14,435 nucleotides of DNA, taken from contig JBFMFH010000055.1 in the NCBI GenBank assembly GCA_040752275.1, positions 1 to 14,435 of the forward strand, in the 5' to 3' direction. Of this stretch, positions 1-6,571 are shown one piece after another. The notes under the pieces are model-generated. The model was not told where the DNA came from and made no database searches. It was given only the letters and a program-made list of their open reading frames with translations. The stretch's first letter is position 1, and the number at the start of each line of letters is the position of its first letter. This stretch comes from JBFMFH01 sp040752275 (lineage in GTDB: Bacteria > Acidobacteriota > Vicinamibacteria > Vicinamibacterales > JAKQTR01). The position numbers and the translations under genes are program-made.

Positions 1-33
1 GTCAAGTTTCGCTCCGGCCTTCAAGACGTCTAC

Positions 34-126
34 GCCCCGCCGCAGGCGGGGCAAAGCCAACACTGTGATCTAGCGAGGCGGAGCCGTCCCCACATGCCTC
101 GGCGGTCTGAGGCGCAGCCTCGCTAG
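34..126. repeat. GC-rich inverted repeats at the 3' end of lgt
   Basis: Two perfect inverted repeats lie here. The first is GCCCCGCC/GGCGGGGC (34-41 and 45-52) with a 3-nt loop. The second is a 10-bp pair, CTAGCGAGGC at 70-79 and GCCTCGCTAG at 117-126, enclosing a smaller GCCTC/GAGGC pair (96-100 and 109-113). The larger one includes the lgt stop codon (TAG on the minus strand, 123-125). They could stop or stabilise the lgt transcript, but no U-tract follows either stem, so they are not classical intrinsic terminators. No gene is visible in 1-122. Confidence 0.5.
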
Positions 127-1088
127 TCCTGGTGCTCCGAGACGGGCGGATAGACGGCCGAGTACGAGAGACCTGGGTGACGCGCGCCGTACCGGGCCGG
201 CACGTCCCGCACGCCGTCGCTCGGGATGATCAGCGGGAACAGCAGCACCCCGGCGACGAGTGCCCGCTGCCACCAGCGCGGCGACGCGGGCACTTCCCGC
301 GGGAACGCCTCCGCCCGCATCTCCGGCGTCAGCGTCCGCCGGCGCCTGTTGCGCAGCCACAGCAGCGCCCCGATGAGCGTCAGAATGACGTTCATTGCCT
401 GCCCCTGAGGCAATCCCAGCCAGGTAGACGGGTACTCGCGCAGCAGATCGATGGGCACACGCAGGCCGGCGTACAGAACCACGAAGCGAACCGCCAATCC
501 GCCCGGCGGGACGCCCAGCCGCCGGGCCCACAGCAGCAGCGGGACGATCAGCAGGTTCTTGATCCCGTCGTACAGCACCACCGGGTGCCTGAAGCCGTCG
601 GCGTCGGGGAACTTCACGGCCCACGACACGTCGGTGACGGCACCGACGATCTGCCCGTCGATGAAGTTGCCGAGGCGCCCGAACCCAAGGATGAGCGCGG
701 CAGGGACGGCCAGCTCGTCGATCATCAGCAGGAAGGGCTTGTGCTCGATCAGACAGAAAGCAATCACGCCGGCCAGGCCGCCGAGGATGAGCCCGTGGGT
801 GGCCATGCCGCCCATCCAGACGGCCGGCACCATCGCCGGATGTTCGAGGAAGTACTCCCGCTCGTAGAAGACCACGAGGGCGCGCCCGCCGGCGAGCACG
901 CCCAGCGAGAGCAGCACGGTCAGCCGGTAGACCGACCCGATCGACAGGCCGAGGGCCCGTCGCCTGCGCATGAAGTAGAGGTGGGCGTTGAGGAGGCCGA
1001 GCGTGTAGCTGAGACCGTACCACCAGATGTGCACACCCAGCACTGTTCCGATCACGGGATCGATGCGGTGCACCCACGGACCAGGCAT
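123..1088 (-). CDS. lgt: Prolipoprotein diacylglyceryl transferase (divergent Lgt)
   Basis: Lgt is an inner-membrane enzyme that moves a diacylglyceryl group from phosphatidylglycerol to the lipobox cysteine of prolipoproteins, the first step of lipoprotein maturation. The 321-residue product is multi-spanning and shows family landmarks in order: WYGLSY (23-28), the HG motif (98-99) matching the E. coli catalytic-region histidine, the signature GRLGNFIDGQ (137-146), HPVVLYDG (168-175), an R...D...RE helix (210-218) and GQAMN (229-233). The signature departs from the usual GNFxNGE: the conserved Asn and Glu are Asp144 and Gln146. An extra hydrophobic helix (about 275-289) sits near the C-terminus. 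The ATG start has GGGGA 8 nt upstream. The gene begins 19 nt after the histidine kinase stop, so the two are probably co-transcribed. Identity is secure; full activity is less certain because of the substitutions. Confidence 0.9.
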   Translation of the reverse strand: MPGPWVHRIDPVIGTVLGVHIWWYGLSYTLGLLNAHLYFMRRRRALGLSIGSVYRLTVLLSLGVLAGGRALVVFYEREYFLEHPAMVPAVWMGGMATHGLILGGLAGVIAFCLIEHKPFLLMIDELAVPAALILGFGRLGNFIDGQIVGAVTDVSWAVKFPDADGFRHPVVLYDGIKNLLIVPLLLWARRLGVPPGGLAVRFVVLYAGLRVPIDLLREYPSTWLGLPQGQAMNVILTLIGALLWLRNRRRRTLTPEMRAEAFPREVPASPRWWQRALVAGVLLFPLIIPSDGVRDVPARYGARHPGLSYSAVYPPVSEHQD

Positions 1089-1107
1089 GGCAGTCGTCCC
1101 CGGCGCC

Positions 1108-2979
1108 TCAGTCCCCAGGCCGCGCCTCAGCCGCTGGCGGATCGGCGGCAGGCAGGAGAATCTCGAACTCGGCGCCCCGCATGTCCTCGCTGCGCGCCGT
1201 AATCTGGCCGCCGTGCTGCGTGACGAGCGAGTAGGCCATCGCGAGGCCGAGCCCGGAGCCGCCGGTACGGTCCTTCGTAGTGAAGAACGGTTCGAACAGA
1301 TGGCCCATCACGTGGCTTGGGATGCCCGCCCCGGTGTCGGCCACGAGAAACCGGCCGTACCGGCCTGGTCGCAGGGCCTGCACGAAGGCCCGGTCCGGCT
1401 CGAGAATGACGCGCCCGGTTTCGATGTGCAGGGCGCCTCCCTCGGGCATGGCATCGCGGGCATTCATGACGAGGGTCGTCAGCACGGCCTGGAAGGCGTC
1501 GAGACCCATCAGGACGTGCCCGGCATCGGGTGAGAGTTGGAGATCGACGGCTACGCGGGAGCCCACCGTGTCCCGAATGGTGGACTCGGCAGCCCGCAGC
1601 GTGGCGTTCAAGTTCAGTGGCCGAGGAACGACCGGCCGCTTCCGGCTGACGACCAGGAGGTCCCGCGTGAAGGTGGCGGCGCGCTTCGAGGCGTCCTGCG
1701 CCTTGAGAAGTTCGCTGGCCGCCGGATGCTCCGTCCCGAGTTCCTCGACGGCCCGGTCGACGTGGAGGGCCACCGCATTCAGGGCGTTCCCGAGTTCGTG
1801 GGACACGGCACCGGTCACGCGGCCGACCGCCTCGAGCTTGTGGGCCTGACGAAGTCGATCCTCGAGGGCGGCTCGGCTCCGTTCGTGGCCCGTGCGGTGG
1901 CGCTCGAGCCGGCGGTAGGCGACGATGGCGAGGGCGCCGAGGATCGACATGGCCGCCAGCACGACGCCGTGCAGGGCGCGATCGATCGCCGGGTTGAGGT
2001 TGACGATGAGCTGGAGCACGAAATGTGCCGCCGGAAACGTGAACGCACCCGCCACGAGAAGGCCGCCAACGCGAACCGGATCGAGGCTCCGGAGCAGATC
2101 CGGTGAGGCGACCGACGGCGCCAACCCACTCGGAATTGGGGCGCGGCTCAGACGGAAGGCGGCGACGAATGCCGCCGGCGCACTGAGCCAGAACAGGTCG
2201 GTGAGGCGGCCGTTCGGGAACCGCACCACGCCCCCGGCTGCCAGCGCATCGAGCGCGTCACAGGCCAGCAGGGCGGCCGTCGCGACGCCGAGCCCGGCAT
2301 AGAGCAGGCGCCAGCGGGCCGGCCCGGCGCCCCTGGCGAGCATGGAGAACCGCACGAGCATGATCACATCGAGTGTGACGAAATAGAGGCTCGACGGCCG
2401 CGTGGTCTCGTAGAAACGCGGATCCACGACGAGTGGGACGATCACGAAGTAGGCGAACCACCCGACGACGAGGACGGCGAGACCAGCCCAGCGCAGATTG
2501 CGCTCGAGAACGAAGCGGCCCTCGAGATCGACGACGTCGGGCCGGAGCTCGACGGCGGCCATCAGCACGACATAGAAGAGCATGTACGCCCCGTCCGAGG
2601 CCAGGTCCAGGGGGGGAGTCCATCCCTTCACATTGATGATCGCCACGCCGGAGAGCGTCGCCAACCAGATCACGCACCCGCCGCCCATCCATGACCAGAA
2701 CCGGCGCTCCGCCCGATCGCGCACCGCACCGAGTCCCTCGAAGGCCGCGACGACGGCGAGCAGGACGTAGGGCATGAGGTACGCCGTCGAACCGACCCAG
2801 TGGAGCGTCGCCGCATCGACGAGCGGGACCGTGTAGACACCGATCTGCGCGAGCAGGACCGCGGCAAAGGCCTGCACGACCCAGTCGTGGGCCAGGAACG
2901 TCAACGGTGTGCGAGGGACTGACGGGTCGGTGCTCACGAAGATGACCAAGGTAGTCTGGCTCAGCACGCCCGGCCGCAC
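1108..2979 (-). CDS. Membrane sensor histidine kinase with ten-helix N-terminal domain
   Basis: A 623-residue two-component sensor kinase. The first 355 residues hold about ten hydrophobic segments (near 35-55, 60-85, 97-116, 128-145, 164-185, 197-216, 224-246, 261-276, 303-325, 335-354), with no clear periplasmic sensor domain. A charged linker (355-383) leads to the dimerisation domain, whose H-box SHELGNALN puts the phospho-accepting His at 394; most relatives have SHExNNPL here. The ATPase domain is complete: N-box with Asn506, G1 DTGAGI (548-553), F-box LFEPFFTTK (561-569) and G2 GGSGLGLAM (573-581). No response regulator is in the window, so the partner is unknown. The start is unsure: GTG at 2979 has no Shine-Dalgarno, and GTG codons at residues 5 and 15 are alternatives. 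It is transcribed divergently from the next gene and precedes lgt. Confidence 0.88.
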   Translation of the reverse strand: MRPGVLSQTTLVIFVSTDPSVPRTPLTFLAHDWVVQAFAAVLLAQIGVYTVPLVDAATLHWVGSTAYLMPYVLLAVVAAFEGLGAVRDRAERRFWSWMGGGCVIWLATLSGVAIINVKGWTPPLDLASDGAYMLFYVVLMAAVELRPDVVDLEGRFVLERNLRWAGLAVLVVGWFAYFVIVPLVVDPRFYETTRPSSLYFVTLDVIMLVRFSMLARGAGPARWRLLYAGLGVATAALLACDALDALAAGGVVRFPNGRLTDLFWLSAPAAFVAAFRLSRAPIPSGLAPSVASPDLLRSLDPVRVGGLLVAGAFTFPAAHFVLQLIVNLNPAIDRALHGVVLAAMSILGALAIVAYRRLERHRTGHERSRAALEDRLRQAHKLEAVGRVTGAVSHELGNALNAVALHVDRAVEELGTEHPAASELLKAQDASKRAATFTRDLLVVSRKRPVVPRPLNLNATLRAAESTIRDTVGSRVAVDLQLSPDAGHVLMGLDAFQAVLTTLVMNARDAMPEGGALHIETGRVILEPDRAFVQALRPGRYGRFLVADTGAGIPSHVMGHLFEPFFTTKDRTGGSGLGLAMAYSLVTQHGGQITARSEDMRGAEFEILLPAADPPAAEARPGD

Positions 2980-3094
2980 AAGAGGGAGACGGGCGATCGA
3001 GCGAGCCGGATGCTCCCGACACCTTTGACCGGCCGATGTCGTGCGCCACGGTGGCGTGCTACCATGCGCCTGGCCGCGGGCGCAGGCTCGCGGC

Positions 3095-3102
3095 GGGAGG
3101 AG
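3095..3102 (+). promoter_or_regulatory. Strong Shine-Dalgarno fixing a GTG start
   Basis: GGGAGGAG lies exactly 6 nt upstream of an in-frame GTG at 3109. The earlier in-frame ATG codons (3010 and 3064) have no comparable site. This is why the following gene is called from 3109. Confidence 0.7.
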
Positions 3103-3108
3103 CCGCCG

Positions 3109-3558
3109 GTGGCCGCCGCCGATTCCGATTCCGACATCCGCGACCTCGTGCAGCGAGCCGCGTGCCTGCCGTACGGTCTGTCGCTCGTCGAGTTCGGGCT
3201 GCCGGCGTGCGCAGGCGAGATTCTCGGGGTGCCGGCCGAGACAATTGCCCGGGCGCGGGCGGCGCTGGCCGATTCGTCGTCACGTGCGGCCTTGGTCGCC
3301 GAGTACGAGTCGGCTGTCAGACACCGCGCGCAGGATCCCGAGGCGTCCTGCCGGTGGTGCATCCAGGAACGGCGTATGCCGGCGTCCGGGTGTCCGCTCG
3401 CGTTGCTCCAGGAGGCCGAGACGCGGCCGTCGGGCCTCGACGAGTTGCGCTCGGCGTCGCTCGAGGCCGCTGCGGTCAGCTTTCGGGTGCACCCGTTCGT
3501 GATCCTCGGCGCGCGGGAGTTGCTGGCCCGCCGGGGACGGGGAACCGACGCCCGGTGA
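3109..3558 (+). CDS. Hypothetical protein with a CxxC motif
   Basis: I do not recognise this 149-residue protein. It is judged real because of the strong Shine-Dalgarno before its GTG start, GC-rich third codon positions and a balanced composition with acidic, helical stretches, whereas overlapping frames are arginine-rich. It has no signal peptide or membrane segment. Five cysteines stand out: Cys19, Cys34, then a cluster with Cys81-x2-Cys84 and Cys95, which could bind a metal or be redox active. The N-terminus is acidic (ADSDSD). The segment around 39-55 (GVPAETIARARAAL) is predicted helical. It diverges from the histidine kinase and lies 73 nt upstream of the HMG-CoA synthase gene, so it could lead that operon, but nothing ties it functionally to either side. 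Confidence 0.6.
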   Translation: MAAADSDSDIRDLVQRAACLPYGLSLVEFGLPACAGEILGVPAETIARARAALADSSSRAALVAEYESAVRHRAQDPEASCRWCIQERRMPASGCPLALLQEAETRPSGLDELRSASLEAAAVSFRVHPFVILGARELLARRGRGTDAR

Positions 3559-3561
3559 CGC

Positions 3562-3590
3562 TTGCCTGTGGCGACGGCCGATCAAGAATA
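3562..3590 (+). promoter_or_regulatory. Possible sigma-70-type promoter before the HMG-CoA cassette
   Basis: TTGCCT (3562-3567) and AGAATA (3585-3590) are separated by 17 nt, just upstream of the HMG-CoA synthase gene. The match is modest and such pairs occur by chance, so this is a weak call. Confidence 0.2.
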
Positions 3591-3631
3591 GGGTCAGTGT
3601 CACTCTTTCCCATCTCTGCCTGGAGGGCGCC

Positions 3632-4684
3632 ATGAACGTCGGCATCGTGGGGTACGGGTCGTACGTCCCACGCCACCGCATCAAGCTCGAAGACATCGCG
3701 AAGATCTGGGGGGCGGACGCGCCGGCCTACAAGCGCGGCTTGGGCCTGCGCGAGAAGTCCGTGCCCGCGCCGGACGAGGACACGATCACCATGTCGGTCG
3801 AGGCCGCTCGCCGCGCCATCGTGAGGGCCGGGATCGATCCGGTGCGCATCGGCGCGATCTACATAGGCTCCGAGTCGCATCCCTATGCCGTGAAGCCGTC
3901 GGGGACGGTTGTCGCGGAGGCGATCGGGGCCACGCCGGAGATTCACTGCGCGGACTTGGAGTTCGCGTGCAAGGCGGGGTCCGAGGGCATGTATCTGGCC
4001 ATGTCCCTGGTGAAGGCGGGGGAGATGGACTACGCGCTGGGCATTGGCGCCGACACGTCGCAGGGTGCCCCGGGCGATGCCCTCGAGTACTCGGCGTCGG
4101 CGGGCGCCGCGGCGTTCATCTTCGGCCGCGATCGGCTGGTCGCCGTCTGCGAGCACACCTACGCCTTCATGACCGACACGCCGGACTTCTGGCGGCGGGA
4201 GTATCAGTTCTATCCGCGCCACGCGGGGCGCTTCACCGGCGAGCCGGCGTACTTCAAGCACGTCCTGTCGTGCGCCCGCGGGCTGATGGAGCGGTCGGGC
4301 ACGAAACCGTCTGACTTCCGGTGGTGCGTCTTCCACCAGCCGAACGGCAAGTTCCCGCAGCGGGCGGCCAAGGAGCTGGGATTCACCACGGAACAGAACA
4401 ACCAGGGGCTTCTCAGTCCAACACTCGGCAACACGTACTCGGGCTCCTCACCCATGGGCCTCACGGCGATTCTCGACGTGGCCCGGCCGGGGGACCGTGT
4501 GTTGATGGTCAGCTACGGCTCGGGCTCGGGATCCGACGGGTTCATCTGGCGCGTCACCGATCGCATCGCCGAGGTCCAGGATCTCGCGGCACAGACGCGC
4601 CCGCAACTCGACGGGCGCCGTGCCTATGTCGACTACGGCACCTACTCGAAGTTCCGTGGCAAGATTCGGTTGGGGACAGAGTGA
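3632..4684 (+). CDS. Archaeal-type hydroxymethylglutaryl-CoA synthase
   Basis: This enzyme condenses acetyl-CoA with acetoacetyl-CoA to give HMG-CoA, the committed entry to the mevalonate pathway. The 350-residue length and the sequence match the archaeal HMG-CoA synthase family rather than FabH: N-terminal VGIVGYGSYVPRHRI, GSESHPYAVKPS (79-90), ADLEFACKAG (107-116), ADTSQGAPGDALEY (140-153), DTPDFWRRE (182-190), FTGEPAYFKHVL (201-212), FHQPNGK (234-240), LGNTYSG (265-271) and VSYGSGSGSD (293-302). The catalytic set Glu81, Cys113 (nucleophile) and His235 is intact. GGAGGG sits 4 nt before the ATG. Thiolase and DUF35 genes follow on the same strand in the order known from archaea, where the three proteins form one substrate-channelling complex. 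Whether the product feeds isoprenoids or another route cannot be seen here. Confidence 0.92.
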   Translation: MNVGIVGYGSYVPRHRIKLEDIAKIWGADAPAYKRGLGLREKSVPAPDEDTITMSVEAARRAIVRAGIDPVRIGAIYIGSESHPYAVKPSGTVVAEAIGATPEIHCADLEFACKAGSEGMYLAMSLVKAGEMDYALGIGADTSQGAPGDALEYSASAGAAAFIFGRDRLVAVCEHTYAFMTDTPDFWRREYQFYPRHAGRFTGEPAYFKHVLSCARGLMERSGTKPSDFRWCVFHQPNGKFPQRAAKELGFTTEQNNQGLLSPTLGNTYSGSSPMGLTAILDVARPGDRVLMVSYGSGSGSDGFIWRVTDRIAEVQDLAAQTRPQLDGRRAYVDYGTYSKFRGKIRLGTE

Positions 4685-4739
4685 CGGACCGCCGCCACCG
4701 TGGTTCTGGAAGGCCAGAACGAGGAACTGAAGGCGACAC

Positions 4740-4768
4740 CGGCGGCCGGGGGCTCGGGAGGGCCGCCG
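4740..4768 (+). promoter_or_regulatory. Intercistronic hairpin between HMG-CoA synthase and thiolase
   Basis: A perfect 8-bp inverted repeat (CGGCGGCC at 4740-4747, GGCCGCCG at 4761-4768) with a 13-nt loop lies in the 103-nt gap between the two genes. It ends 9 nt before the thiolase ribosome site (GGGGG at 4778-4782). There is no U-tract, so it is not an obvious terminator; it may affect mRNA stability or the relative output of the two genes. Function is inference. Confidence 0.4.
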
Positions 4769-4787
4769 CTCATGTTCGGGGGCAGTC

Positions 4788-5939
4788 ATGAGAGATGTGG
4801 CAGTCATTGGTGTGGGCATGAACCGATGGGGCGAACTCTGGGAGAAGTCCCATCGTCAGATCTGGACCGAGGCCGCGCTCGAGGCGATCGCCGACGCAGG
4901 CGTGGACCATGTCGATGCGCTGTATGTGGGATGCATGTCGGGCGGGCTGTTCATGGGGCAGGAGCACCTGGGAGCCCTGCTCGCCGACCAGCTCGGGATG
5001 GGACCCATCCCGGGTACGCGGGTGGAGTCGGCGTGCGCGTCGGGCGGACTGGCGTTCCGGCAGGCCTACCTGGCCGTGGCGTCCGGCGAGCACGACATCG
5101 TGTTGGCGTCCGGCATCGAGAAGATGACGGACGTCGACGGCGGAGCGGCCACCTATGCGCTCTCGACGGCGGCGGACCAGGAATACGAGTGCTACCACGG
5201 CATCACGTTCCCGGGGCTCTACGCGATGATGGCCCGCGTGCACATGCACCGCTACGGCACCACGCGCGAGCAGCTGGCGCACGTGGCCGTCAAGAACCAC
5301 CAGCATGGGCTGCTCAACCCGCTGGCGCAGTACCAGTCGGCCGTCACCGTCGAGCAGGTACTCGAGTCGGTGATGGTGGCGGATCCCCTCCGGGTGCTCG
5401 ACTGTTCGCCGATCACCGACGGCGCGGCGGCGGTCGTCCTGGCGGCGCTGCCGCGGACGGGAACGAAGCGCCCAGCCGTGAGGGTCGCCGCGTCGGCGGC
5501 TGCGACCGACACCATCGGGCTGCACGACCGCGACGACGTGGCGTGGCTGCGCTCGACGGAGGTGGCCGCGTCGAAGGCCTACGCCCAAGCCGGCATTGAG
5601 CCGGCAGCCCTGTCCTTCTGCGAGGTCCACGACTGCTTCACGATTGCCGAGGTGATGGTGATCGAAGCGTTGGGGCTGGTCGATTGCGGCAAGGGTGGCG
5701 AAGCGGCCGCGTCGGGCATGACCGCACTCGGCGGCCGCGTGCCCGTGAACCCGTCGGGCGGGCTCAAGTCGAAGGGTCATCCCGTCGGCGCCACGGGCAT
5801 TGCCCAGATCCGCGAGGCCGTTCTCCAGCTGCGCGGCGATTCAGCGGGCCGGCAGGTCAGGGACGCCCGGTGGGGACTCACGCAGAACATGGGTGGCACG
5901 GGCGCCAGTTCCGTGGTGCACATCTTCACGCGCGCGTAG
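4788..5939 (+). CDS. SCP2-type thiolase, probable acetoacetyl-CoA thiolase
   Basis: The 383-residue product belongs to the thiolase superfamily, in the SCP2/archaeal branch that carries acetyl-CoA C-acetyltransferases. The likely reaction is condensation of two acetyl-CoA to acetoacetyl-CoA, handed to the neighbouring HMG-CoA synthase. The acylated nucleophile is Cys83 in VESACASGG (79-87). The catalytic histidines are His281 in EVHDCFT (279-285) and His331 in SKGHPVGATG (328-337). KNHQHG (169-174), CSPITDGAAAV (206-216) and NPSGG (321-325) are further family motifs, and QNMGGTG (366-372) closes the domain. It lacks the long lid loop of classical PhaA-type thiolases, as SCP2-type members do. 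GGGGG lies 5 nt before the ATG. The DUF35 gene follows after 12 nt. Substrate is inferred from context; a broader acyl-CoA thiolase role is possible. Confidence 0.9.
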   Translation: MRDVAVIGVGMNRWGELWEKSHRQIWTEAALEAIADAGVDHVDALYVGCMSGGLFMGQEHLGALLADQLGMGPIPGTRVESACASGGLAFRQAYLAVASGEHDIVLASGIEKMTDVDGGAATYALSTAADQEYECYHGITFPGLYAMMARVHMHRYGTTREQLAHVAVKNHQHGLLNPLAQYQSAVTVEQVLESVMVADPLRVLDCSPITDGAAAVVLAALPRTGTKRPAVRVAASAAATDTIGLHDRDDVAWLRSTEVAASKAYAQAGIEPAALSFCEVHDCFTIAEVMVIEALGLVDCGKGGEAAASGMTALGGRVPVNPSGGLKSKGHPVGATGIAQIREAVLQLRGDSAGRQVRDARWGLTQNMGGTGASSVVHIFTRA

Positions 5940-5945
5940 GGAGGG
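5940..5945 (+). promoter_or_regulatory. Shine-Dalgarno selecting the second ATG of the DUF35 gene
   Basis: GGAGGG directly abuts an ATG at 5946 with no spacer, but is 6 nt from the in-frame ATG at 5952. The second ATG is therefore the likely start; using 5946 would add only Met-Ser. Confidence 0.65.
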
Positions 5946-5951
5946 ATGAGC

Positions 5952-6350
5952 ATGATCGGCTCAGCACGATATTGGCGAGAGATTCCGCAACGCTACCGCT
6001 ACGAAGCGGCCAGGTGCGACGCGTGCGGCAAGGTCCACTTCCCGCCGCGCTTGGTGTGCAGCGTCTGTCGCGGCACCTCGTTCACGAAGACGACACTCTC
6101 GCCGGAGGGAACCGTCGAGACCTTCACGATCATCCGGGTGCCGCCGACCGGATTCGGCGCCGAGGCTCCATACGCGGTCGGCATTGTGAAGCTGGACGAC
6201 GGGGTGAAGGTCACGGCGCAGATTGTCGACACGCCGCCGGACGACCTGCGGATCGGGCAGCGGGTGCGTATCCAGTTCCGCCGCGTCCAGAAGGAGGGCG
6301 AGGCGGGAATCCTGTGTTACGGGTACAAGTTCGTGCCAGTGGAGCAGTAA
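5952..6350 (+). CDS. DUF35 zinc-ribbon/OB-fold acyl-CoA-binding protein
   Basis: A 132-residue two-domain protein. The N-terminal rubredoxin-like zinc ribbon has Cys22-x2-Cys25 (CDACGK) and Cys36-x2-Cys39 (CSVCRG). The remainder is an OB fold, with the typical PEGTVETFT and APYAVGIVKLDDG segments and a basic strand (RVRIQFRRV). In the archaeal HMG-CoA complex the DUF35 subunit bridges thiolase and HMG-CoA synthase and provides a shared pocket for the CoA pantetheine arm, letting acetoacetyl-CoA pass between active sites. Gene order and 12-nt spacing after the thiolase support that role here. DUF35 proteins also accompany other thiolases, so the position after both partner genes matters to the call. 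The stop codon is followed after one base by a heptad repeat array. Confidence 0.92.
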   Translation: MIGSARYWREIPQRYRYEAARCDACGKVHFPPRLVCSVCRGTSFTKTTLSPEGTVETFTIIRVPPTGFGAEAPYAVGIVKLDDGVKVTAQIVDTPPDDLRIGQRVRIQFRRVQKEGEAGILCYGYKFVPVEQ

Positions 6351-6351
6351 T

Positions 6352-6554
<203 letters not shown>

Positions 6555-6571
6555 TGTCAGAATGTCCCCCC

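Noticed and set aside
132..1202. 356-codon plus-strand frame opposite lgt
   Set aside because: Its composition (Arg, Gln, His and Pro rich) is typical of an antisense shadow in GC-rich DNA; the lgt motifs are on the other strand.
3476..4336. 286-codon minus-strand frame opposite the HMG-CoA synthase gene
   Set aside because: Antisense shadow without motifs; the synthase on the plus strand has all its catalytic residues.
3632..4684. Reading the synthase as FabH (3-oxoacyl-ACP synthase III)
   Set aside because: The Glu81/Cys113/His235 set and motifs such as DTPDFWRRE and FTGEPAYFKH belong to archaeal HMG-CoA synthase, and the thiolase/DUF35 neighbours agree.
4770..5780. 336-codon minus-strand frame opposite the thiolase gene
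   Set aside because: Antisense shadow, Arg/His/Val rich, no recognisable domain.
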